In this document: positions 1-9,120 of the stretch, in pieces
Layout: each line of letters begins with the position of its first letter
How positions within the stretch are numbered: position 1 is the first letter of the stretch
Assembly (NCBI GenBank): GCA_964486055.1
Contig: CAZALE010000001.1
Location: 538,908 to 602,907 of the forward strand
Length of the DNA stretch: 64,000 nucleotides
Source of the DNA: J014 sp964486055
GTDB lineage: Bacteria; Acidobacteriota; Blastocatellia; Pyrinomonadales; Pyrinomonadaceae
Reading direction: 5' to 3'
Position numbers and translations under genes: made by a program
The notes under the pieces: model-generated
What the model saw: the letters and a program-made list of their open reading frames with translations, nothing else
Database searches by the model: none
Told to the model about the DNA's origin: nothing

Positions 1-227
1 CAATGGGTAACGGCTGGCAGGATCAATCTTTGAAAGTCTGCAAAAATCTCCTCAAAATTCTCGCCATGCTCAGGAGCGGCAGCAGGAAGAGAGTTTTTGA
101 GTTCGTTCGGTTTATTTTGGGATAAAACTGGAAAATTTTCTATTTGCTCGAAATAATCAGCGATCCAATCGATGATCTCATGACCGTACTTGCAGAATTG
201 TGCGCTTGGGATATCGCCTAAACTCAT
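1..227 (-). CDS. Aromatic-L-amino-acid decarboxylase, group II PLP-dependent (N-terminal fragment)
   Basis: Reading the minus strand from the ATG at 227 gives 75 residues with no stop before the window edge. The N-terminus contains KYGHEIIDWIADYFEQIE, then FPVL, later LPAAAPEHGE and FEEIFADFQRLILPAVTHW. This is the classic start of the DDC/TDC/GAD family (Pyridoxal_deC), in which the N-terminal helices pack in the dimer and the THW segment lies near the active site. Family members decarboxylate Trp, Tyr, Phe or DOPA to amines in the cytosol. The PLP lysine and substrate-specificity residues lie outside the window, so the substrate is unknown. It is divergent from an amino acid permease that starts about 120 bp away, which suggests linked import and decarboxylation. 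No strong Shine-Dalgarno (SD) sequence is visible. Confidence 0.9.
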   Translation of the reverse strand, partial: MSLGDIPSAQFCKYGHEIIDWIADYFEQIENFPVLSQNKPNELKNSLPAAAPEHGENFEEIFADFQRLILPAVTH

Positions 228-346
228 AGACTTGACAAAAAATTGAAGAAAGGGCTAAAGAAATGTTATCTGTTGACTCGACAAATCTCAAGGTAAAGTG
301 TAATATCTGAAACGATTGTCTCGCCTAATTTTTGTGGATTTTGGTT

Positions 347-1870
347 ATGTCGGCTGAAGCTATTAAGTTAGAGAAGTCGGATGAAGGCTTTGTTCGTGGA
401 CTAGGTTTAGTTGATTCAACCATGATTGTTGCAGGTTCGATGATAGGCTCTGGCATCTTCATCGTATCTGCAGATATCGCTAGGCAAACAGGTTCTCCGG
501 GTGGATTGTTGATAACTTGGGTCATAACTGGCTTATTGACAATCTTCGCGGCACTGAGCTATGGAGAACTTGCTGCGATGATGCCAAAGGCTGGTGGCCA
601 ATATGTCTATCTCAGAGAGAGTTATTCACCTTTGTGGGGTTTTTTGTACGGATGGACATTATTTTTGGTCATACAAACTGGTACCATCGCGGCCGTAGCC
701 GTTGCTTTTGCACGATTTTTGGGTGTTTTGCTGCCATCGATTTCAGCTGAAAACTACATAATCTCACCTATTCACCTGTCTTCAAATTACGCTGTTTCAC
801 TTTCGACCCAACAACTGATCGCGATACTGATGATAGTTCTATTAACTGCCTTAAACATGCAAGGTTTAGCACTTGGTAAGTGGATTCAAAATCTTTTTAC
901 CTCAGCGAAAACATTAGCTCTTATTGCTCTGATACTGCTAGGGATTTTTGTTGGAGGAGCCGCAGGAACATTTGCTTATAACTGGGAGAACTTGTTTGTA
1001 GCCCATAATCCGGCAACTATAAAACCTGATTACTTTACGAATTTTCTTCCTGAGGTTACTGTCAATAGTGGGCTTTGGGGATTTATAGTCGCTTACTGTG
1101 TAGCTCAAGTAGGTTCATTATTTTCCGCAGATGCATGGAACAACATAACTTTCACGGCCGGAGAGGTTAAAAAGCCGGAAAGAAATATCCCTCTCTCTTT
1201 GGCTCTAGGCACAGGCTTAGTAATAACTCTCTATGTCCTTGCTAATTTTGCTTATTTAAACACCCTTACAATTGAGCAAATTCAGACTGCCCCAGATGAT
1301 AGAGTTGGGACTGCTGCGTTGCAGGTCATTTTTGGAGATTGGGGAGCAACTCTAATGGCTATTGCCATCATAATTTCTACTTTTGGTTGCAATAATGGTC
1401 TTGTACTTGCTGGAGCGAGGGTTTATTACGCAATGGCGAAAGACAATCTATTTTTCAGTGCCACTGGTAAGCTAAATAAGAATCACGTGCCGGCAGTAGC
1501 CCTAGTTCTGCAAGGAATATGGACATGTATATTGGTCCTGCCTAGAACTGTCTATAACGAAGGTGGAGCCGTAAAATACGGAAATCTATATAGCACTCTA
1601 CTAGATTATGTAGTTTTTGCTGTCCTGATATTTTACATTTTGACAATAATTGGCTTATTTATTTTGCGTAGGAAGCGACCAGATGCCGATAGACCTTATA
1701 AAGCATTCGGTTATCCAGTGGTTCCTGTGATTTATATTTTAGCTGCTGGCTTGATATCTTTAGTGCTATTATTTTATAAACCCAAGACTTCTTTACCTGG
1801 TTTGTTAATCGTACTAACAGGCGTGCCTATTTACTTTATCTGGAAAAGAATAAATCAAAAGCAATCATAA
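347..1870 (+). CDS. APC superfamily amino acid permease (LAT-like)
   Basis: This is a 507-residue integral membrane protein with about 12 hydrophobic segments. It belongs to the amino acid/polyamine/organocation (APC) superfamily (AA_permease_2). The first helix has the family substrate-binding signature SMIGSGIFIVSADIAR, followed by YGELAAMMPKAGGQYVYLRE, typical of TM1-TM3 in LAT-like exchangers. The ATG at 347 is preferred over an in-frame TTG at 332, because the added residues are short and non-conserved. The SD is weak either way. It lies first in a row of three APC permeases and divergent from an aromatic amino acid decarboxylase, so an amino acid/amine exchange role is possible. Substrate cannot be read from sequence. 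Confidence 0.88.
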   Translation: MSAEAIKLEKSDEGFVRGLGLVDSTMIVAGSMIGSGIFIVSADIARQTGSPGGLLITWVITGLLTIFAALSYGELAAMMPKAGGQYVYLRESYSPLWGFLYGWTLFLVIQTGTIAAVAVAFARFLGVLLPSISAENYIISPIHLSSNYAVSLSTQQLIAILMIVLLTALNMQGLALGKWIQNLFTSAKTLALIALILLGIFVGGAAGTFAYNWENLFVAHNPATIKPDYFTNFLPEVTVNSGLWGFIVAYCVAQVGSLFSADAWNNITFTAGEVKKPERNIPLSLALGTGLVITLYVLANFAYLNTLTIEQIQTAPDDRVGTAALQVIFGDWGATLMAIAIIISTFGCNNGLVLAGARVYYAMAKDNLFFSATGKLNKNHVPAVALVLQGIWTCILVLPRTVYNEGGAVKYGNLYSTLLDYVVFAVLIFYILTIIGLFILRRKRPDADRPYKAFGYPVVPVIYILAAGLISLVLLFYKPKTSLPGLLIVLTGVPIYFIWKRINQKQS

Positions 1871-1898
1871 AAATAATCTCTTAGATAAGGAGGCGTAA

Positions 1899-3848
1899 AT
1901 GTCAATTCTTGCGACGAAACCTGTAGATAAGATAATTGCTGAGGCTCAAGAGACAGGGGAGCACACTCTGAAAAGAGCCTTGACTAGTTTGGATTTAACC
2001 TTTTTAGGAATAGGCGCAATAATCGGTACAGGAATTTTTGTTTTAACTGGACAAGCAGCAGCTAAGCATGCGGGACCTGCAGTTATAATTTCGATGATAC
2101 TTGCAGGCGTTGTTAGTGCTTTGGCGGCTTTTTGTTATGCCGAGTTTGCTTCTACTGTTCCCATATCTGGTTCTGCTTATGCCTATGGTTACGCAACTTT
2201 GGGAGAATTTGTAGCTTGGATAATCGGATGGGACTTGATTTTAGAATACGCGTTTGGAGCAGCCACGGTAGCTGTCGGTTGGTCTGGATATGTTGTCAGT
2301 TTTCTCAAAGATTTCGGAATTGAAGTGCCAGTAGCTCTGAGAGCAGCGCGAGGCACCCAATTCATTAATCTCTCCCCAGAGGTTGCTGCGAAGTTAAATG
2401 AAGCAAAAACCATTGCCGTTGATCCTGGTTGGAACGTCCTTAATAAAGCGGTTGAAACGGAATTAGAGAAAATAGGTTATCATGTGTCGAATTTTCCTGT
2501 TGAAACCTCTTTAGTTAACTTACCAGCATTTTTGATAGCTGTTGCAGTCACGATTCTTCTAGTAAAGGGGATCAAGGAATCAGCTAATTTCAATACTGCG
2601 ATAGTCATAGTGAAAACCTCCGTTGTGGTACTTTTCATTATCGCTGGGATTGGCTTCATAAACACTGAAAACTTTACACCTTTTATACCTCCTCAGAGAG
2701 TCGATACAGCCGGTAATCCGATATTTGGAGCTTTTGGTTGGAGTGGGATCTTGACGGGAGCTGCAGTGATCTTTTTTGCCTACATAGGTTTCGATGCGGT
2801 TTCCACGGCGGCTCAAGAGGCTAAGAACCCTCAAAGGGATATGCCGATAGGAATAATCGGAAGTTTACTTATCTGTACGATTCTCTATGTTTTAGTGTCT
2901 TTTGTGATGGTAGGGGTTGTTTCATATACTCAACTCAACGTGCCTGCACCGATTGCAGAGGCAATAAACGCAGCGAGAACCAGAGCTGTCGGCACTGTCT
3001 TCGAAACTATCCTAAGCTACATGCCGTTCATAATCAAGCTTGGCGCAGTCCTTGGTTTAAGTTCTACCATGCTGGTGATGGTGATGGGCCAACCCAGGAT
3101 TTTCTATTCAATGTCGAAAGACGGACTATTACCTACTTGGGCGTCTAAGGTGCATCCTAAGTTCCGAACACCATACGTGACGACCATAATAACTGGCGCT
3201 ATCGTAGCAATAATGGCCGGTATCGTTAGGATAGATATCTTAGGAGAATTAGTTTCCATTGGAACGCTTTTTGCATTTGTCATAGTGTCGCTTGGTGTGA
3301 TCATAATGCGTTACACACATCCAAACTTGCATCGTCCGTTTAAGGTTCCTTTCTCTCCTTATTTTCCGATTCTGTCAGCCCTTGCGAGTGGTTATTTAAT
3401 GAATGGACTGCCGCTTGATACGTGGTTGAGACTAATATTGTGGATGTCAATTGGTTTAGTGATCTACTTCGCCTATGGATACAAGCACAGTCGGCTGGCG
3501 CTTCTTACTCCTGAAGAGATGAAAGCCTCGACTCCTGAAGGAAAAGTTCCACTTTCTCCAATGATTGGTGTTTTATTATTGATTGCCTTAACTATCTGGC
3601 AATTTGGCTTTACATCTCAGTCAGCAACACAACGCCTGGTTGAAACTTCTATTCGATTGTTCTTATGGATTACACTGGGCGTCATGGTGTACTTCCTGAC
3701 CTACGGAAGAAAATTGCTCACGTCACAAGATCGAAACGCCAAGATCGCAAAAGTCGGCCTAACTGCCAGCGGTATTAACCTACTTGTTTGGATACTAGTA
3801 GGTTATTGGTTCTGGGTGCACTACAACGAATTGCACGGCGTTAGATAA
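1899..3848 (+). CDS. APC family amino acid permease, cationic amino acid transporter (CAT/YfnA) type
   Basis: A 649-residue protein preceded by a clear AAGGAGG SD. TM1 carries LGIGAIIGTGIFVLTGQAA and a following segment SGSAYAYGYATLGEFVAWIIGWDLILEY, both hallmarks of CAT-type transporters (YfnA, GkApcT). About 12 core TM segments are followed by roughly two more in the C-terminal 150 residues, matching the AA_permease_C extension. An insert of about 90 residues between TM3 and TM5 (residues about 140-210) is longer than in typical family members. Import of amino acids by proton symport is known for the family; the exact substrate is unknown. It follows the first permease by 28 bp and is probably co-transcribed with it. 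Confidence 0.9.
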   Translation: MSILATKPVDKIIAEAQETGEHTLKRALTSLDLTFLGIGAIIGTGIFVLTGQAAAKHAGPAVIISMILAGVVSALAAFCYAEFASTVPISGSAYAYGYATLGEFVAWIIGWDLILEYAFGAATVAVGWSGYVVSFLKDFGIEVPVALRAARGTQFINLSPEVAAKLNEAKTIAVDPGWNVLNKAVETELEKIGYHVSNFPVETSLVNLPAFLIAVAVTILLVKGIKESANFNTAIVIVKTSVVVLFIIAGIGFINTENFTPFIPPQRVDTAGNPIFGAFGWSGILTGAAVIFFAYIGFDAVSTAAQEAKNPQRDMPIGIIGSLLICTILYVLVSFVMVGVVSYTQLNVPAPIAEAINAARTRAVGTVFETILSYMPFIIKLGAVLGLSSTMLVMVMGQPRIFYSMSKDGLLPTWASKVHPKFRTPYVTTIITGAIVAIMAGIVRIDILGELVSIGTLFAFVIVSLGVIIMRYTHPNLHRPFKVPFSPYFPILSALASGYLMNGLPLDTWLRLILWMSIGLVIYFAYGYKHSRLALLTPEEMKASTPEGKVPLSPMIGVLLLIALTIWQFGFTSQSATQRLVETSIRLFLWITLGVMVYFLTYGRKLLTSQDRNAKIAKVGLTASGINLLVWILVGYWFWVHYNELHGVR

Positions 3849-3857
3849 AAATGTGGC

Positions 3858-3890
3858 AAGTGAAGAGGTGGCGCGGCTACCTCTTCACTT
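3858..3890 (+). terminator. Perfect 12-bp stem-loop between two permease genes
   Basis: AAGTGAAGAGGT at 3858-3869 is followed by a 9-nt loop and its exact reverse complement at 3879-3890. The hairpin begins 10 bp after the stop of the second permease. Only a weak T-rich run (ATTAATTTTCC) follows, so it may be a partial terminator or an mRNA-stabilising hairpin. Its position argues that the third permease starts at 3982, not at the upstream GTG (3853), which would translate through the stem. Confidence 0.6.
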
Positions 3891-3981
3891 TGAAATTAAT
3901 TTTCCAGGATTAAATGCGAATCTAGCGAAAGCCCAGTCTTTTCGCTATTTTTGTTTAAATTTGACGAGCAGGGAGTTTACG

Positions 3982-6006
3982 ATGGGGCAATTGAATTTAT
4001 TTCGCAAGAAGTCAATTGAGCAAATAAAGGCAGACGCAGAAGAAGGCGTAGGTGAGAGAATAAGTTTGCGTCGAACGCTGGGTGTTTTCGACCTTACAAT
4101 GCTAGGAATTGCGGCGATTATCGGAGCAGGTATTTTTGCAATGATTGGTAATGCGGCTAATAAGGGAGGACCTGCTGTCATTCTACTATTCATCTTTGCT
4201 GCCATAGCTTGTGCATTTTCTGCTCTCTGTTATGCCGAGTTTGCCTCGAGAATTCCCATAGCTGGATCAGCTTATACTTATGCTTATGCTTCTTTGGGTG
4301 AATTGATTGCTTGGATAATAGGTTGGGACCTGATAGTCGAATACGCCATCGGTAACATTGCGGTGGCCATCTCTTGGAGTGATTATTTCACTGGAATGCT
4401 CAGGGGCTATGGCACCAATCTTCCAGCTTATATGACCATGGATTATCTGAGTGCCTATCGAGGGTTCAGCGAAAATGCTGACGTAGTAGCTGAGACTTTA
4501 TCAAAGGGATACACGCTCGATGCACTCCTCGCCATGAATGCTGATTCGCTCTCTAACATATCCGAGAAATTATCTCCGTCGGTCGTGGAGGCTTATGCAG
4601 CCTGGATTACTGCCCCACAATTAGGTGATTTGCGTTTAATTGCTGATGTGCCGGCATTAGCGATTACCGTTTTGATGACAGCCTTAGTTTATGTCGGCAT
4701 AAGAGAATCGAAGGTCACTGCTAATTTGATGACGGCTCTGAAGCTAGCAGTCATTCTGTTGGTAATAATCTTGGGCGCATTCTACGTAAACCCAGAAAAT
4801 TGGTCACCCTTTGCACCTAATGGCTTCGCTGGAGTAATGTCCGGCGCTGCTGCTGTATTTTTCGCCTATATTGGTTTTGACGCCCTCTCGACCACGGCAG
4901 AAGAATGTAGGGATCCACATAAGGATTTACCACGTGGGATGATACTATCGCTTTTGATATGTACTGTTTTGTATTGTTTGTTAGCCTTGGTTCTAACTGG
5001 CATGGTTTCTTACAAAAAACTCGGAGTTGGAGATCCGCTAGCTTTCGTCTTTGGTCCGGAAGGCGCAAACTTACCGTGGATTGCCGGTATTATCGCTGTT
5101 AGTGCTGTAATAGCTATGGCTACAGTTTTCCTAGTGTTTCAGATCGGACAGCCTCGCCTGTGGATGGCGATGAGTAGAGATGGATTACTTCCGCCGATAT
5201 TCTCGTCAATTCACCCAAAATTCAGAACGCCATGGTTTTCTACGATCGTCACAGGTTTGGTTGTCGCAATCCCTGCATTGTTTCTGAACTTAACTGAAGT
5301 CACGGATTTAACGGTAATCGGCACGCTATTCGCCTTCTCTATAGTTTGCGCCGGCGTGCTTTTTAAAGATAAAGAATTTGCGAATGAAAAGAGATTTGTG
5401 CCTTACATAAATAGCCAGTTTATCGTTCCGAGCCTCATGTTAATCGTCCTAGCTCTTGTTTACTATTTCAACAATCAGGGATTTTGGGATTTCCTTACAA
5501 AGATTGAGCCCTTAGAGGGCGAAACAACTTGGCAAGCCTTTTCACATAAGATTCCGACAATTGCCTTCATACTACTTTCAATCACAATTTCCTTACTTTG
5601 CTTTGTTAAGAGACTATCATTGATTCCAGTATTAGGTTTACTATGTTGCACTTATCTAATCAGCGAGTTAGGGTGGACTAATTGGCTACGATTCACTGTA
5701 TGGTTATTTATTGGGCTTTCCATCTATTTTGGTTATGGTTACGTTAATAGTCACATAGGACAGCAGGCTGATCGTCCGTCTAAGTTAACGCCCAGTTTGA
5801 GAATGGCATCGATTGGTTTTTTACTCGCTGCATTAGGACTTGCAATATCATCGTTTAACTTCGTAAACAACATAATCATCTACTTGATGCCGTTTATTTC
5901 TACTTCAGTGTTGAAGATTTTGGAAGTAGCATTAGCATTTATCGGTATTTTGATAGGAGTGGCCGGAGCTTACATCGAATTAAGAAAATCGTCTGAGGGT
6001 AAATAA
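3982..6006 (+). CDS. APC family amino acid permease (CAT type, third tandem copy)
   Basis: The protein is 674 residues from the ATG at 3982, which has AGGGAG upstream. An in-frame GTG at 3853 would add 43 residues without family resemblance and would read through a perfect hairpin. The protein repeats the CAT pattern of its neighbour: IAAIIGAGIFAMIGNAA in TM1, then IAGSAYTYAYASLGELIAWIIGWDLIVEY, and FFAYIGFDALSTTAEE in the middle. A periplasmic or loop insert (residues about 140-205) separates early TM segments, and the C-terminus has extra TM helices. The close similarity of the second and third permeases points to an old tandem duplication followed by divergence. Substrate unknown. Confidence 0.88.
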   Translation: MGQLNLFRKKSIEQIKADAEEGVGERISLRRTLGVFDLTMLGIAAIIGAGIFAMIGNAANKGGPAVILLFIFAAIACAFSALCYAEFASRIPIAGSAYTYAYASLGELIAWIIGWDLIVEYAIGNIAVAISWSDYFTGMLRGYGTNLPAYMTMDYLSAYRGFSENADVVAETLSKGYTLDALLAMNADSLSNISEKLSPSVVEAYAAWITAPQLGDLRLIADVPALAITVLMTALVYVGIRESKVTANLMTALKLAVILLVIILGAFYVNPENWSPFAPNGFAGVMSGAAAVFFAYIGFDALSTTAEECRDPHKDLPRGMILSLLICTVLYCLLALVLTGMVSYKKLGVGDPLAFVFGPEGANLPWIAGIIAVSAVIAMATVFLVFQIGQPRLWMAMSRDGLLPPIFSSIHPKFRTPWFSTIVTGLVVAIPALFLNLTEVTDLTVIGTLFAFSIVCAGVLFKDKEFANEKRFVPYINSQFIVPSLMLIVLALVYYFNNQGFWDFLTKIEPLEGETTWQAFSHKIPTIAFILLSITISLLCFVKRLSLIPVLGLLCCTYLISELGWTNWLRFTVWLFIGLSIYFGYGYVNSHIGQQADRPSKLTPSLRMASIGFLLAALGLAISSFNFVNNIIIYLMPFISTSVLKILEVALAFIGILIGVAGAYIELRKSSEGK

Positions 6007-6083
6007 AAATTCGCCTCGATTGTAACTTATTTTTACGATACTTTGTCTAAGTCGCTAGAGATTTGAAGAAGTGGAGGTATAGT

Positions 6084-6632
6084 ATGAGGAAGTTTACATC
6101 GATAGCTGTGATTATTTTATTGTGTGCTGTGGCCTCGATTGCCCAGAATAAGGTGAATTTTTCAGGGGATTGGGAACTTAGCCTGGAGAGATCCAAGTTT
6201 GATTTTAGTTCTAGAATTGAATCCATGACTATGAAAGTCACTCAGAACGATAAAGAATTGCGGGTTGAAACTCAAACGAAGTACAAGCCGGCTACGGAAG
6301 CACGCGGCGATATGGGCCGAGGGATAAGACGCGGTGATTTTTTAATGTTCTCTGACATGCCGCTTGTTTACTCTCTTGACGGAAAAGAGAGGGTAATTAA
6401 TCAAGAGACACCCATGGGCACTCTCCCTGTTTCCCTGAAAGCAAAGCTCGAGGAAAACGGAACTTTGAAGTTGACCCGAGTTAGAGTCCTGAGTACGCCA
6501 ATGGGCGAGATTTCCATAAGCTCGAAAGAGATATGGAAGTTAGGCGAGGATGGAAAAACGCTCACGATAAAACAAGAGATTGAATCACCAAGAGGGGTTA
6601 TGACTTCGGAGATGTTTTTCATCAAGAAATGA
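6084..6632 (+). CDS. Secreted lipocalin-like/beta-rich protein of unknown function
   Basis: The protein has 182 residues. The ATG at 6084 is chosen because GTGGAGG precedes it and it opens a good signal peptide (MRKF, then a hydrophobic stretch ending ASIAQ). The mature part begins with NFSGDWELSLERSKFD and alternates short beta-strand-like segments with charged turns. It ends with a GEDGKTLTIKQEI segment, a pattern seen in small exported lipocalin-like domains of Acidobacteriota. No catalytic motif is visible. The following 292 bp are non-coding and hold a hairpin, so it looks monocistronic. Function unknown; export is the only firm inference. Confidence 0.75.
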   Translation: MRKFTSIAVIILLCAVASIAQNKVNFSGDWELSLERSKFDFSSRIESMTMKVTQNDKELRVETQTKYKPATEARGDMGRGIRRGDFLMFSDMPLVYSLDGKERVINQETPMGTLPVSLKAKLEENGTLKLTRVRVLSTPMGEISISSKEIWKLGEDGKTLTIKQEIESPRGVMTSEMFFIKK

Positions 6633-6708
6633 CTCCGAGATAAAGAGCATGAGCTACTCAAATCTTTAATTTCATGAGCAAGGTTCATGGAAAATTTTTA
6701 ATATGAAC

Positions 6709-6742
6709 TCATCGGCGTTGTCTCAGAGTTCCACGCCGATGA
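6709..6742 (+). terminator. Stem-loop downstream of the lipocalin-like gene
   Basis: TCATCGGCGT at 6709-6718 pairs exactly with ACGCCGATGA at 6733-6742 across a 14-nt loop. The hairpin lies about 75 bp after the stop codon and has no U-tract, so it may protect a 3' end rather than terminate by itself. Confidence 0.45.
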
Positions 6743-6924
6743 ATCATGTATCGGAGTAATCACTGGATTTTCAGCTCCACATCTTAGCATTTTTTACAGC
6801 TAATTTCTGCTGGAAACTGCCTTGTCTGCCATTTTATTCTCTCCATTGTATTTGCTTTTCAGCGATTAATCTGCAATCTTTATTCTCTTATAGCTTAGAA
6901 AATTAAAGGGGAGTTAAGGATAAA

Positions 6925-7776
6925 ATGAGTAAAGTAATAGGCGTTGTCGGAGCAGGAACTATGGGCAATGGAATAGCTCAAGTTGCTGCATCGTCAGGTT
7001 TTAAAGTATTGATGTGCGATATTAATGAGGATGTTTTAAAACGTGGTGTTGAAAATGTTAACAAGAGCTTAGATCGCTTTGTAAAAAAAGGTACCCTTGA
7101 GGAATCTAAGAAACAAGAAATACTATCTAGCATTACAACGACTACGAGTCTAGATAGCATGAAAGATGCTTTCATCGTTGTCGAAGCGGCTACGGAGAAC
7201 TTCGATGTTAAAAGATCGATTTTTCAGCGATTAGACGAGATTTGTACCCCTGAATGCATTCTTGCATCGAATACATCGTCTATTTCAATAACAAAGCTTG
7301 CTGCAGTCACTAAACGGCCAGATAGATTCATAGGCATGCATTTTTTCAATCCTGTGCCGATAATGAAGTTGGTGGAGGTGATTCGTGGAATCGCTACCTC
7401 AGATGAAACATTTGCTCAGGTTAAAGAATTGGCCGAGCAGTTGGGTAAGATTCCTGTCGAATGCAATGATTCGCCCGGATTTGTGTCAAACAGAGTTTTG
7501 ATGCCAATGATTAATGAAGCCATATATGCACTTTATGAGGGAGTAGCCACTCGAGAAGCTATAGATGAAATAATGAAGCTTGGCATGAATCACCCGATGG
7601 GACCGCTGACGCTAGCTGATTTCATAGGTCTAGATGTGTGCCTCGCAATTTTGAATGTTTTGTACGAAGGTCTAGGCGATCCAAAATATCGTCCATGTCC
7701 TTTATTGAAGAAATATGTCGATGCAGGATGGTTGGGGAGAAAGACTGGAAGAGGATTTTATGAGTATCAAAATTAG
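6925..7776 (+). CDS. 3-hydroxybutyryl-CoA dehydrogenase
   Basis: A 283-residue cytosolic NAD(P)-dependent enzyme that interconverts 3-hydroxyacyl-CoA and 3-oxoacyl-CoA, usually acting on C4 substrates at this length. The Rossmann motif GAGTMGNG (residues 9-16) is followed by CDINED at the end of beta-2, and the catalytic-His segment GMHFFNPVP (His139) is present. The C-terminal helical domain has the SPGFVSNRVLMPMINEA and MNHPMGPLTLADFIGLD signatures and ends with GRKTGRGFYEY. Length matches single-domain Hbd/PaaH proteins, not FadB fusions. An enoyl-CoA hydratase lies 13 kb away at 20330. The next gene starts 12 bp downstream. Confidence 0.95.
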   Translation: MSKVIGVVGAGTMGNGIAQVAASSGFKVLMCDINEDVLKRGVENVNKSLDRFVKKGTLEESKKQEILSSITTTTSLDSMKDAFIVVEAATENFDVKRSIFQRLDEICTPECILASNTSSISITKLAAVTKRPDRFIGMHFFNPVPIMKLVEVIRGIATSDETFAQVKELAEQLGKIPVECNDSPGFVSNRVLMPMINEAIYALYEGVATREAIDEIMKLGMNHPMGPLTLADFIGLDVCLAILNVLYEGLGDPKYRPCPLLKKYVDAGWLGRKTGRGFYEYQN

Positions 7777-7788
7777 CGGTGAAATGCT

Positions 7789-9120
7789 ATGAAAGGACTA
7801 TTTTTGCTTTTCTGTATCATGTTAACTCAAGCGACATCACTGATTGCTCAAAGGGTGGAGCCGATGAGATTCAAACAAAGAGTTTTGCCTAATGGTTTAC
7901 AAGTCATATCTTTACAGGATAATGCTAGCTCAACTGTCGCTATTCGGGTGCTTTACAAAGTTGGCTCAAAAGATGATCCGGATGGGCGTTCAGGTTTTGC
8001 CCATCTGTTTGAACATCTGATGTTTAAATCGACAAAGAATATGAAAAGTGAAATGATGGATCGGCTTACTGAGGATGTCGGTGGTTACAATAATGCTTCT
8101 ACGTGGGATGATTTCACGAATTACTATGAGGTTGTGCCATCGAATTATCTAGAGACATTACTGTGGGCTGAAGCTGAGCGCATGACCAACTTGAATATAT
8201 ATGAGGCTGATTTTGTATCTGAAAGGGACGTAGTCAAGGAAGAATTCAGACAACGAGTTTTAGCTCAGCCTTATGGGATGCTTTTCGGACAATATATAGA
8301 CAAACTCTCTTACACCGTTCATCCTTATCGCCGTCCCGGCATAGGCAATCTGGAAGAACTGCAAGCAGCGACGCTCGATGATGTAAGAAATTTCTACAAA
8401 ACATTCTACCGCCCTGATAATGCTGTGCTGATAGTAGTTGGTGATTTTCGTCAGGATGATTTAGACGCGTGGGTTGATAAGTATTTCGGACGAATACCTA
8501 AACCTGAAGGTGAAATACCAAGGGTAAATTCAGTTGAGCCAGAAAGAACACAAGAAAAACGTTATGTAAAGACTGCAGCAAATGTACCTTTTCCAGCAGT
8601 TGCCATGACCTACCTAGCTCCACCCTCAAAAAGCCAAGATATACCGGCACTGCGAGTAGCAGAAGTGATATTATCCAGCGGGGAGAGCTCACGTTTATAC
8701 CGATCGCTAGTTTATCGACAGCAGATAGCGCAGGAGGCGGCTTTTTCATTAGACATTCGAGTGGATCGAGGTTTACTTGTTTTCTATGCTATCGCTTCTA
8801 AGGATAAAACACCTGAGATGCTCGAGAAGGCGTTGATAGCAGAGTTGAAAAAAATCCAACGTAGCGGTGTAACTGCTCGTGAGCTCCAAAAGGCGAAGAA
8901 CCAATTGATCACACAAGCCTTAAAAGAACGTGAGACGAATGATGGTAAGGCAGCTGCTATCGAGTATGCTGTTGCGTTTCATTCAGATCCAGAGGAAGTT
9001 AATCGTCAGATCCAAAAAATCCAAGCTGTCACAGCGGCCGACGTTCAAAAGGTAATGCAAAGATATTTTGCTGATAATCAACGCGTGGTGATTTATTACG
9101 TACAGGAGAAGGATAAATGA
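7789..9120 (+). CDS. M16 family zinc metallopeptidase, catalytic subunit
   Basis: A 443-residue exported protein with a signal peptide (residues 1 to about 20). The inverted zinc motif HLFEH is at residues 72-76, preceded by GRSGFA, and the third zinc ligand is among the Glu residues at 151-152 (VVKEEFRQR). This is the pitrilysin/processing-peptidase (M16B) arrangement. The C-terminal M16_C domain contains the family's sequence around SSRLYRSLVY. The next gene overlaps by 4 bp and encodes a partner lacking the zinc motif. The two should form a periplasmic heterodimeric clamshell protease that degrades small unfolded peptides. Confidence 0.93.
   Translation: MKGLFLLFCIMLTQATSLIAQRVEPMRFKQRVLPNGLQVISLQDNASSTVAIRVLYKVGSKDDPDGRSGFAHLFEHLMFKSTKNMKSEMMDRLTEDVGGYNNASTWDDFTNYYEVVPSNYLETLLWAEAERMTNLNIYEADFVSERDVVKEEFRQRVLAQPYGMLFGQYIDKLSYTVHPYRRPGIGNLEELQAATLDDVRNFYKTFYRPDNAVLIVVGDFRQDDLDAWVDKYFGRIPKPEGEIPRVNSVEPERTQEKRYVKTAANVPFPAVAMTYLAPPSKSQDIPALRVAEVILSSGESSRLYRSLVYRQQIAQEAAFSLDIRVDRGLLVFYAIASKDKTPEMLEKALIAELKKIQRSGVTARELQKAKNQLITQALKERETNDGKAAAIEYAVAFHSDPEEVNRQIQKIQAVTAADVQKVMQRYFADNQRVVIYYVQEKDK

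Noticed and set aside
3853..3981. N-terminal extension of the third APC permease from a GTG
   Set aside because: The added residues read through a perfect 12-bp hairpin and show no family resemblance. The ATG at 3982 has an AGGGAG site.
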